From assembly GCA_029433525.1 (NCBI GenBank), contig JAQTIF010000002.1, positions 310,001-374,000 of the forward strand: a stretch of 64,000 nt of DNA. The letters run 5' to 3'. Shown piece by piece: positions 26,369 through 33,508 of the stretch. Made by a program: the position numbers and the translations under genes. The DNA comes from Enterobacteriaceae bacterium ESL0689. Lineage in GTDB: Bacteria > Pseudomonadota > Gammaproteobacteria > Enterobacterales > Enterobacteriaceae. The stretch's first letter is position 1; the number at the start of each line of letters is the position of its first letter. The notes under the pieces are model-generated. The model saw only the letters and a list, made by a program, of their open reading frames with translations. It was not told the DNA's origin and did no database searches.

Positions 26369-26770
26369 GTGAACAACACAGAAAAACTTATTGCAGTCGG
26401 TGAATTACTCTACGGAAAAAACTGGCAGTCACCAGCAGCCCGTGCGCTGGGGATCTCTTACCGTACAATCCGTAATTACGTATCGGGGAAAACTGTCCCG
26501 GCTCGTATTTCGTCCCGCCTGTTATATGCGCTACGGGACGAAACAGAAAAAATTCAGGCGGCGGCTGACCTGGTTAACAGTGACAGGATCACCCGTAACG
26601 AAATGACGACTGAAAAAATAACCGAAATTACTGACCGGTATAATTTCCCTGACTGGCAGAGTAAACAGGCAGCGATTGACGAAATCAGGAACGCGGTTTC
26701 TGACGAAAACTGGATATCCGATTTTGAAGAAATCGCCAGAAAATGGGCTAATGCTGATAAACAGCAATAA
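26369..26770 (+). CDS. HTH protein, candidate Aca-type regulator
   Basis: 133 residues from GTG at 26369, chosen because ACAGGA lies before it and the longer ATG form begins inside the terminator. Residues about 20-45 form a helix-turn-helix (SPAARALGISYRTIRNYVSGKTVPA). The rest is helical and acidic. It lies between the small acidic gene and the Cas8e-like gene, 15 bp before the latter. By position it may repress the island promoter, as Aca proteins do. No operator palindrome is obvious at 26070-26128. Confidence 0.6.
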   Translation: MNNTEKLIAVGELLYGKNWQSPAARALGISYRTIRNYVSGKTVPARISSRLLYALRDETEKIQAAADLVNSDRITRNEMTTEKITEITDRYNFPDWQSKQAAIDEIRNAVSDENWISDFEEIARKWANADKQQ

Positions 26771-26785
26771 ACACAGGAGTGATTT

Positions 26786-28099
26786 ATGCTGGATTTAAAA
26801 CGCGATCCGTGGATCTTAATCCGCGACAGGAACTATAACAGCCGTCACGTTACTCTGGCAGAGGCCAGAAATCTGCCGGTTAACGCGATTGACTATCTGC
26901 ACGCCGAAATCAATTTTGCCACCCTGATGCTGTTGATCGCACTGGGGAACCACCCGGACGGAGAGACGGAATATCTCAACACGGATAAGGCCGTTAGCGA
27001 CAATGACCGACACCCGATAGCTAAAATATTTATTAACAGTCCAGGACATAAAACCATCAAACGCAACGGTGATTTTTTCCTGAAACGCGATCGTTTGCCT
27101 GCTGCCGTCTGTCCGTGCTGCTACCCGGCTGTCGCCTGGGCGTACACTCAGCTGGTCGGGGCTGGAGGGCGCGGTTACAGTCCGGGTCGTGCCTCAAACA
27201 GAAATCTGTATATCGTTGACGCTGAAACTGTCGGCGAACTGATTACCCGCAATCAGTTACCCACAACACCGGAAACCCTGGCCTGTTATTTTTCCTCTCC
27301 GGTTTACCTGAAACCGGTTCACTCAGGAAAATCCTGTCAGTGTCAGATTTGCGGTAAAACGGATAACTGCTATTCAGAAATCCACGTCAGGCCAGTTAAA
27401 CAGGATTACATGAATAACCCGCACGCCAGCACAGAGCGCAGCGGGAATCAGGCGTCGTTTCCGGGCTGGAAAACGGAGTTTTACGCAATAGCAAATATCG
27501 CTGACGCAGAATACTCCACCCCGCCGCAGGTTATCGCGCGTAACGCTGTAGAGGGTGACAGAGTGCGTTTCTTAGGGCTGGATAACCCACAGGGTAAACT
27601 ATTTAACCTGAGTCTGTTCTCATTCCATATACCTCCCCGCTGGCAGTGGACAGGTAACGTCCGGGTTTTTCATGATGTTGTCCAGAAACTGTACGCAGCT
27701 ATACACGGGGGCAGGAGTTTTAACGGCGGCGATTACGAAAAAGCGGCGAACGAAATCGGCACTTTATCCAGCTCGATTCTGGAACGCGGAATGTCGCCAG
27801 GCGAGGCGGGTACAGAAGCGCTTGATAACGTGCTGGCCATGCCGTCAGTCTTTGGTGACGCGCCAATAAAAACGCAGCGCAATTACGCACTGACCCGGAA
27901 ATATTTTGGCAACCTGCACAACGCGGGTATCCGGTGGCGGGAAATTTACCGAGAGTTAACCGGAACGCCGCCGACAGGGCTCGACGAGGCAACAACGCAG
28001 TTTTACCGTGACGTCTGTAAGGAAACTTACAAAAAGGCGATCCCTGAAAAAAAAGCTAAAAAGCGGGGCAGCCCCAAAAAAACAGCCACACAGAAATAA
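26786..28099 (+). CDS. Stand-alone Cas8e/Cse1-like protein (type I-E Cascade large subunit homologue)
   Basis: 437 residues. The start LDLKRDPWILIRDRNYNSRHVTL fits the Cse1 opening (xxLL..PWIPVRD...). C109-P-C-C112 sits where E. coli Cse1 has its first zinc pair (CGGC) and C186-Q-I-C189 where it has the second (CSCC), so all four zinc ligands are kept. Between them is a Gly-rich loop (VGAGGRGYSPGR, 124-135), like the PAM-reading glycine loop. The C-terminal 150 residues are helical, ending in a Lys-rich tail. E. coli Cse1 has 502 residues. No cas3, cas5, cas6, cas7 or cse2 is nearby, so it cannot make Cascade alone. Likely an antagonist that displaces host Cse1. Homology from recalled motifs, not a search. 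Confidence 0.72.
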   Translation: MLDLKRDPWILIRDRNYNSRHVTLAEARNLPVNAIDYLHAEINFATLMLLIALGNHPDGETEYLNTDKAVSDNDRHPIAKIFINSPGHKTIKRNGDFFLKRDRLPAAVCPCCYPAVAWAYTQLVGAGGRGYSPGRASNRNLYIVDAETVGELITRNQLPTTPETLACYFSSPVYLKPVHSGKSCQCQICGKTDNCYSEIHVRPVKQDYMNNPHASTERSGNQASFPGWKTEFYAIANIADAEYSTPPQVIARNAVEGDRVRFLGLDNPQGKLFNLSLFSFHIPPRWQWTGNVRVFHDVVQKLYAAIHGGRSFNGGDYEKAANEIGTLSSSILERGMSPGEAGTEALDNVLAMPSVFGDAPIKTQRNYALTRKYFGNLHNAGIRWREIYRELTGTPPTGLDEATTQFYRDVCKETYKKAIPEKKAKKRGSPKKTATQK

Positions 28100-28102
28100 T
28101 GT

Positions 28103-28127
28103 AAAAACCTGCCTGAAAGGGCAGGTT
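28103..28127. terminator. Hairpin behind Cas8e-like gene
   Basis: AACCTGCC-TGAAAG-GGCAGGTT. On the plus strand there is no T run after it; on the minus strand it is followed by TTTTT. It may therefore stop leftward late transcription from entering the island antisense, as well as slow rightward transcripts. Confidence 0.6.
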
Positions 28128-28190
28128 ACATCATTTATTGCGTAAAATATGATTTATATCAAGTTTTATTATATTTGTACCCAAAAACAC

Positions 28191-28219
28191 TTTACATTTA
28201 TATCTGACAGCCTTACTAT
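28191..28219 (+). promoter_or_regulatory. Sigma-70 promoter of second island operon
   Basis: TTTACA at 28191-28196, 17-bp spacer, TACTAT at 28214-28219, about 45 bp before the ATG of the 86-residue gene. It has near-consensus spacing in an AT-rich gap. Confidence 0.7.
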
Positions 28220-28264
28220 ATCTTCATTGAAACAAAACACACCAACCGATAAAAGGACATAAAA

Positions 28265-28525
28265 ATGAGCAAAATTAAATCAGCAGGTTTTGTTGTTGTA
28301 CAGGAAGGTTATGCCATTTCTGGTACTGGTAAAACTAAAGATGAAGCAATCGAAGACGCTAAAGAATGGACTTCAGGAGATATTGCTGGTCTTGATATTC
28401 ACCCGGCAACTCAGGCACTGATTGACCTGGTTGATTCAGAAGGCGGTCTGTATATCACCTGGGAGTATATCGACGGTGTAGCATGCACAAAACAGGAAGC
28501 CGAATCTCTGGAATCAGTGGAATAA
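28265..28525 (+). CDS. Small acidic protein directly before an HTH gene, candidate anti-CRISPR
   Basis: 86 residues; AAAAGGACATAAAA gives a good ribosome site. The N-terminal block FVVVQEGYAISGTGKTKDEAIEDAKEW looks like a small alpha/beta unit; Asp/Glu clearly outnumber Lys/Arg. Three bases separate it from the HTH gene behind it, and it has its own promoter: the arrangement of an acr-aca pair. The motif GTGxTxxEAxxDAxxW occurs in other small phage proteins. The Acr role is inference from context. Confidence 0.62.
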   Translation: MSKIKSAGFVVVQEGYAISGTGKTKDEAIEDAKEWTSGDIAGLDIHPATQALIDLVDSEGGLYITWEYIDGVACTKQEAESLESVE

Positions 28526-28528
28526 TTC

Positions 28529-28696
28529 ATGCCCCTGAGTGAATACATTAATATAAATTACGGCGGATCACAGTCCGCCTTTGCCAGAGCCGCAGGAGTG
28601 AGACGCCAGCAGGTGACTGAGTGGCTCAACAAAGATTTTATTGTTGTTAATCATATTCTGTACAGTCCGCGTCGGAATATTCCCCTGCCGGGATAA
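28529..28696 (+). CDS. 55-residue HTH protein, candidate Aca-type repressor
   Basis: ATG at 28529, stop at 28696. The sequence MPLSEYININYGGSQSAFA is followed by RAAGVRRQQVTEWLNKDF, a Cro/YdaS-like helix-turn-helix, and a short beta end (VVNHILYSPRRN). Too short for most gene callers. It follows the 86-residue gene by 3 bp, so both share the 28191 promoter, which it may repress. Confidence 0.7.
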   Translation: MPLSEYININYGGSQSAFARAAGVRRQQVTEWLNKDFIVVNHILYSPRRNIPLPG

Positions 28697-28797
28697 AAGC
28701 AGAACTGAATTTTAGATAGCGATCACATATCACACGTTATGGCGCTGAATCTGAAAAAAATTTATTGATTTACAGCCATCATGAATATATGTTTTTG

Positions 28798-28943
28798 ACA
28801 TTCCCTGCGTTAGCAGGGATGAACCGATCAACACTGGCCTTTTCAGTGAGATTTTTGTTCCCCGCGTCAGCGGGGTTGAACCGAATGCAACTAATCTTTT
28901 TTAGTTGTTTCAGATTGTTCCCCGCTTCGGCGGGGATACGCCG
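28798..28943 (+). CRISPR. Three degenerate type I-E-like CRISPR repeats (mini-array or repeat mimic)
   Basis: Three 29-bp units at 28798-28826, 28855-28883 and 28915-28943, separated by 28 and 31 bp. The core is TTCCCCGCGTCAGCGGGG in unit 2; units 1 and 3 have stems CCCTGC/GCAGGG and CCCCGC/GCGGGG. Against the E. coli I-E repeat as I recall it, they match at 21, 25 and 23 of 29 positions. Unit 1 has a paired C-to-T and G-to-A change that keeps the stem. The 8-base 3' handles are ATGAACCG, TTGAACCG and ATACGCCG. Spacers shorter than the usual 32 and no cas1/cas2 argue against a working adaptive array and for a repeat-mimic RNA. Confidence 0.68.
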
Positions 28944-29038
28944 CTAGTTTTCCCGAATCTCCGTTACTGTCTGCTCAAATCTCTCTCGTTCCAGTTCAGC
29001 ACCAATACCCCGGCACCTCATTTTTGGGCACCAGGGGC

Positions 29039-29062
29039 AAAAAACCCGCTCAAAGGCGGGCT
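29039..29062 (-). terminator. Intrinsic terminator downstream of Q
   Basis: Minus strand GCCCGCC-TTTGA-GCGGGT followed by TTTTT. It lies 45 bp after the stop of Q and would end early leftward transcription before the island. Confidence 0.75.
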
Positions 29063-29104
29063 CTTATAAATATGGCATAATATCAAATTTACGTTAAATA
29101 TGGC

Positions 29105-29803
29105 TTATTTCGTTGCATTTTGCAATAGCGTCAATTCAATTTCTTCTGGAAATTTTTCACAATAATGATCAAGAGTGTGTTGCAATGCGTCTGTGTCCAG
29201 TTCGGCGAACGCACGTTTAAACTTTGCCCAATGGGGTGCATAGACACGAAGCCATGTTGAAGAATTTACGCTCATTAGCCTGGCCAACGCCGCTCCGGCA
29301 TACTCTTTGTATGTGTTGTTGCTTCGGGTGGCGGCAACATCCTGTGCGGCAAGCCAGATTAACGCAGTTAACCGTCTTTTAGTTTTATTCAGCAGGCCTG
29401 CTGGCAAATATTTTTGATGTCTATTCCAGATTATTTCGCAAATCAGCGTCTGATACCGGAACGTCAGATCGAAACCATAACAATAGCGAAGCCATGCCTG
29501 TTCATACTCAGGTAGAAAATTAACAGCGCGGCGCCACGGTGCTCCAGCAAACTCATAATCGTTTATCAGAGGCATTGGCCTGCGTCTACTGCGCGTCTCC
29601 AGCACATATAGCGATGAATTTAGAGCTTTAACTCTTCTACCGTCGTCAAATTCAATCATGTGGATCTGTTTGCGCGGAAAGTAGCCTTTCTCCGCTAGTG
29701 GATGCTCACTGAAAGCCTGTAACTGCCCTTTCGTTTTACCTAAGTTATTCATTAATGCGCGGGTAAGCTCAATCCTGGCATACTCAATTAATTGCAGATC
29801 CAT
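29105..29803 (-). CDS. Q: Antitermination protein Q
   Basis: 232 residues. The C-terminal half has the pattern of the larger enterobacterial prophage Q family (WLRYCYGFDLTFRYQTLICEIIW; ALIWLAAQDVAATRSNNTYKEYAGAALARLMSV; WLRVYAPHWAKF). It is the last gene of the early leftward operon, as Q is in lambda, and should allow reading through the terminators of the late operon. Normally the late promoter and lysis genes follow at once; here 3.2 kb of plus-strand cargo separates them. Confidence 0.8.
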   Translation of the reverse strand: MDLQLIEYARIELTRALMNNLGKTKGQLQAFSEHPLAEKGYFPRKQIHMIEFDDGRRVKALNSSLYVLETRSRRRPMPLINDYEFAGAPWRRAVNFLPEYEQAWLRYCYGFDLTFRYQTLICEIIWNRHQKYLPAGLLNKTKRRLTALIWLAAQDVAATRSNNTYKEYAGAALARLMSVNSSTWLRVYAPHWAKFKRAFAELDTDALQHTLDHYCEKFPEEIELTLLQNATK

Positions 29804-30102
29804 CAGATAAAACCCTCTTTTTTCCAGATTTCCTGTGTGCGTAACACCCCCTCAGCGTGAAACAGTCTCAGTTCCTCGCGGGTGTATTCAATGGATTTCG
29901 TTCTGCCGTCTATCAGGTCGTGGCACGCACTACAGGCAATAGCCGCCTGTAAATCGTCGGGTTTACAGGCGATACCACAGGTGCCAGCCAGTCGATAGTG
30001 AGCTAATACGCTGGTTTCAGGATTGTGATTACACGTACCCGGAATACGAACGGTACATTCGCGGCCACGCGCTGCGTTCCTGAGGTTGATCACTCGACTC
30101 AT
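29803..30102 (-). CDS. DUF1364 nuclease-domain protein
   Basis: 99 residues with Cys/His-rich pattern: C16 and C24 (ECTVRIPGTCNHNPET), then AGTCGIACKPDDLQAAIACSACHDLID. This is the DUF1364/HNH-like family found just before Q in lambdoid phages. It overlaps Q and the methyltransferase gene by 1 and 4 bp. Confidence 0.82.
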   Translation of the reverse strand: MSRVINLRNAARGRECTVRIPGTCNHNPETSVLAHYRLAGTCGIACKPDDLQAAIACSACHDLIDGRTKSIEYTREELRLFHAEGVLRTQEIWKKEGFI

Positions 30103-33062
30103 GCTGCCCCCAGGCGGGATAAAAATTTTTTCCCAAAATTTAGTAATTCGTCACGTTCCACAGTTGTAAACCGGCAGTGCGTGCGCGGGTACGGGTGCCA
30201 GATAACCAGCAGAGATCCTTTATTGTTACCGTTGACTGGTTTACCGGTTTCAGGGTTAATAAACGACAGTCGTCCACCTGTAATAAACCGCACCTCACTG
30301 GCCGTCTGAATAGCCTCCCTGAACCAGCCAACCGAGGTATCAGCAGGCAACAGCGCGACGGTGCCGATTTGGTGATTTTTATTTTCCTCTGCCGCTTTGC
30401 GTATAAACGGGGCGATATTGCTGTAGGGCGGATTCAGCCAGACGTAGCCTGTGCTCAGATAATCGCTCCACGGTGTGATCAGTGTGTTTTGTTCTGCGGT
30501 AATAAATTTGTGGCACAGTGCGTTATAGGCGGAGGCGGCAGCGTCTAACTGAAATATAAATTCAGCGTTTAGCGCAGCAAATATCTCCGGTGGAGTTTTC
30601 CAGAGATTGCGCAGTGGTGTCGGGGTGTTGCTGCCACCAAAACAGGAGCGAGCCTCCACCACAATCTGCTCGCCCTGTCCTTCTGTAGTTTCCTCTGTTA
30701 TGTCCTCTGCTGAAATAAATTCGCAGCTCTCTGTGCACGATCCGGATTCCTCGCCACCTCTGTTTCTGATAGTTGCAGCCAGCTCCTCCCGTGAGTAACC
30801 TGAAAACAGCGCGATAACGCTCTCCAGAGAATTATTATTCCGGTACATAATTTTGTTTTCCTGCTGGCGACGTTCCACAATCCGGACGTCAGGAGAGGTG
30901 ATCAACTGCCAGAATTCAGCAGCCATTTCAGGTTCGTCACGGGCGGCGAGAGCAATTTTATTAACGCCTTTTTTGACACAAAAAACACAATTGCCCAGGT
31001 GTTCGGGTATTTTCAGATCGAACGGTTGCTGTTTCCACCAGTTCAGTACGTCCTGTTTATCAAAGTCACTGATATCAGCCAAATAGCTCACACCTTCGCG
31101 CGGTTTTAACCGTTTCAGTTCGTCAACCCGGATACCAATCCAGGTGTGGTATTCGTCAAAATTGTCACGACAGTACCGCTTAAAAACATCTTTTTTGAGG
31201 GTACGTGTACAAAACGCACCGTGGACGTAGGGGGTGCCGTATTTTGCGCAGATATCCCGCCACGGTTGCAGATCCTGTTTAATCTCGCCCAGTGGTACAA
31301 CCCGATAGCTGTTTGCCTGCCCCAGCACAGGATTAACAACAATTCGCAGACAAATCAGGGGGATATTCCAGTATTTAACTACGTTGCGGATAAATTCGTA
31401 GGTTTTCGGGTGTTCTGCGCCGGTGTCCATAAACAGGTAGTGGACGTCCTCACCAGCAGCACGGCGTTGTTCCATCAGATACACCAGATAAGCTGACGAG
31501 CGACCACCTGAAAAACTGACAACCTGTGTTTTTTTTGTCTGTGGAGTAAGTTTTTTCACTGGTAGTACAGCGGCAATACGCTGGCCGATCCAGCGCATAA
31601 CTGGCACAGCCATAGAATTGCCGATCGCCCGGTAACGTGGGCCGTCAGGACAATCAGCCGCATCTTTACCTCTCCAGGGGATCTGTGTGTGGTTATCCGG
31701 GAATCCCTGCAACCGCTCACACTCAACGGGGGTCAGGCGGCGAACCCGCGCGTTAGCAACAACGCCGTGAATATCGGTTTTTGTGAGGGTATAACAGATT
31801 TCTTGGTTATATCCGGTTCCGTTGCCGCCGTTACAGGGGGATCGTCCGATAGTATTTCCAGCCAACGCTATTGCTGGTGGCTGCCCGCTATTTGCGTGGC
31901 TGGTGTTGTGATTGCCCGCACGAATCGTAGGCGAGAGATTTTCTATTGCGTCACCTCCATCGTCTTTATAGCTGAACGAAATACAGGCGTTTTCCTGCCC
32001 GTAATTCCTCCCCAGCGTGTGCGCCAGTTCGCGGCTGGTGTCGGGGTCTTGCGTTCCGTGTACAGCAAACGTTTCTGTGTCAAAATCCAGCCTCACACCG
32101 TGGGCTGTACACGCAGTTGCCACGTCAATACTTCCGCTCGTATTGCCCCCGCCGTAGGCCAGAACGTAGGTGTCTAAATCCTCAGCCACACTGTCGTTAG
32201 ATTTCGCCAGTAACGTTCTGGCAATATCAGAATAGGTATCCGAAACCAGCCCGGAACCACGCTGAGAGAAAATTTCCTGATTACTCAGACCAATTCCACC
32301 AGTGTTATTCGACTGATTCAGGGTTGGGTGTGGGGCGGCTGGATTGCCCCAGTGGCTACCGCTATTAGCGCGTTTTCCAGTAGTGCCGGTAGTTTCCGTT
32401 TGCGTTTCGCGGCTCGGCGGAGTATCCCGGCGCACGCCGTCGCACTCAAATAGTATTTTGGCAGAATTGAGGTCTGTTCGAGCACTTGCGATAACAAACA
32501 CACGGCGGCGCCGTTGGGCCACTCCGAAAAATTCAGCGTCGAGAACTCTCCAGGCAATATCTCGTTGGGGGCCAGACACACAACCCGCGTTTGTCCACCT
32601 GCCCCCTGGTGGCTGCAGTTCGTCGCGCTCTCCGGCCAGTCCCGCCAGGAAACAGCCGAACGCGTTATCTCTGCTGTTGAGGACGCCGGGGACGTTTTCC
32701 CAGACGATAACTGATTCTGGTTCCCCGCGTTCGCGGCGTTTTTTATCAATTTCATTGGCTAATTCCACGTAGGAAAGGGTTAACTGGCCCCGGCTGTCTG
32801 ACAGGCCTTTGCGTAATCCGGCAATACTGAACGCCTGGCAGGGGGTGCCTCCTACCAGCACGTCAGGGGCTTCAATTTGATTATCTGCAATCAGAGCAGC
32901 AATTCTGGTCATATCCCCCAGGTTAGCGACGTGCGGCCAGTGGTGAGCCAGTACCGCAGACGGGAACGGCTCAATCTCAGCAAACCAGGCGGGTTCCCAG
33001 CCCAGCGATTCCCACGCAACGGATGCCGCCTCAATCCCACTACACACAGAACCGTATCTCAC
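30099..33062 (-). CDS. Three-domain fusion: C5-cytosine methyltransferase, PP-loop (PAPS reductase-like), N6-adenine methyltransferase
   Basis: 987 residues in one unbroken frame. Residues 1-500: Dcm-type C5 methyltransferase with GGTPCQAFS (Cys75), ENVPG (122-126), AQRRRRVF (182-189) and C-terminal GNSM (481-484). Residues about 510-770: PP-loop ATPase of the PAPS-reductase family (SFSGGRSS 516-523), with C618 and C692/C695 as possible iron-sulfur ligands. Residues about 815-987: phage Dam-type N6-adenine methyltransferase with WKTPPEIF and NPPY (877-880). It likely methylates phage DNA on two bases; the middle domain's substrate is unknown. The domains occur as separate neighbouring genes in other phages, so this may be a read-through fusion that became fixed. 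Confidence 0.88.
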   Translation of the reverse strand: MRYGSVCSGIEAASVAWESLGWEPAWFAEIEPFPSAVLAHHWPHVANLGDMTRIAALIADNQIEAPDVLVGGTPCQAFSIAGLRKGLSDSRGQLTLSYVELANEIDKKRRERGEPESVIVWENVPGVLNSRDNAFGCFLAGLAGERDELQPPGGRWTNAGCVSGPQRDIAWRVLDAEFFGVAQRRRRVFVIASARTDLNSAKILFECDGVRRDTPPSRETQTETTGTTGKRANSGSHWGNPAAPHPTLNQSNNTGGIGLSNQEIFSQRGSGLVSDTYSDIARTLLAKSNDSVAEDLDTYVLAYGGGNTSGSIDVATACTAHGVRLDFDTETFAVHGTQDPDTSRELAHTLGRNYGQENACISFSYKDDGGDAIENLSPTIRAGNHNTSHANSGQPPAIALAGNTIGRSPCNGGNGTGYNQEICYTLTKTDIHGVVANARVRRLTPVECERLQGFPDNHTQIPWRGKDAADCPDGPRYRAIGNSMAVPVMRWIGQRIAAVLPVKKLTPQTKKTQVVSFSGGRSSAYLVYLMEQRRAAGEDVHYLFMDTGAEHPKTYEFIRNVVKYWNIPLICLRIVVNPVLGQANSYRVVPLGEIKQDLQPWRDICAKYGTPYVHGAFCTRTLKKDVFKRYCRDNFDEYHTWIGIRVDELKRLKPREGVSYLADISDFDKQDVLNWWKQQPFDLKIPEHLGNCVFCVKKGVNKIALAARDEPEMAAEFWQLITSPDVRIVERRQQENKIMYRNNNSLESVIALFSGYSREELAATIRNRGGEESGSCTESCEFISAEDITEETTEGQGEQIVVEARSCFGGSNTPTPLRNLWKTPPEIFAALNAEFIFQLDAAASAYNALCHKFITAEQNTLITPWSDYLSTGYVWLNPPYSNIAPFIRKAAEENKNHQIGTVALLPADTSVGWFREAIQTASEVRFITGGRLSFINPETGKPVNGNNKGSLLVIWHPYPRTHCRFTTVERDELLNFGKKFLSRLGAA

Positions 33063-33508
33063 AGATCATCTCCGCAATAACGACCGGCCAGATTAAAATC
33101 CTCTACAGAATTCCCCGGTTTTCTGGCGTAGCTGATACAGAGATTTTTCAGGAAAATATAACAATCGCGCAGATCTTCAGTCGCGGTTATTGAATCACAC
33201 AGTTGCTGCCAGACCGTAGCCGCACGGCGATACAGGTGTTTTTCCCGCAGCTCAATTGCTGTCGTTTCCAGATCCAGTAGATCACTGGTATTTTTCCCCA
33301 GCAAATACCGCTCAAGAGCACCCTCGCCTGCGACGAAATAAACGTATCGCCCGGTGTTGATACAGATAATCTCCCCGTGTTTTTCGAGCTGATAAATCGC
33401 TCTGTCCACCTCTGAAAACGACAGTTTTTTAAACTCACTAAAAATTTTCTGTCTTTTCGTGCCAGGATTCGCCCTGATAAACTCAACGAGTTCAGATTTA
33501 ATATTCAT
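33059..33508 (-). CDS. PerC-like transcriptional regulator
   Basis: 149 residues. The N-terminus is a winged-helix (RQKIFSEFKKLSFSEVDRAIYQLEKHGEIICINTGRYVY). The C-terminal half has the PerC-type block ETTAIELREKHLYRRAATVWQQLCD. PerC-family genes (Pch in EHEC) are common in lambdoid prophage early regions and can act on host virulence genes. It overlaps its neighbours by 4 bp on both sides. Confidence 0.78.
   Translation of the reverse strand: MNIKSELVEFIRANPGTKRQKIFSEFKKLSFSEVDRAIYQLEKHGEIICINTGRYVYFVAGEGALERYLLGKNTSDLLDLETTAIELREKHLYRRAATVWQQLCDSITATEDLRDCYIFLKNLCISYARKPGNSVEDFNLAGRYCGDDL

Noticed and set aside
28798-28943. The three repeats as simple transcription terminators
   Set aside because: None is followed by a T run on either strand, and the conserved 3' GAACCG part in units 1 and 2 is not needed for a terminator. 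Unit 3 alone, with its UUCG loop, would be ambiguous because the tail-region terminators use the same loop.
28765-28947. 60-residue plus-strand ORF across the CRISPR-like repeats
   Set aside because: The repeated FPASAG pattern is only the translation of the repeat hairpins. No ribosome site, and the stem changes follow RNA pairing, not codons.
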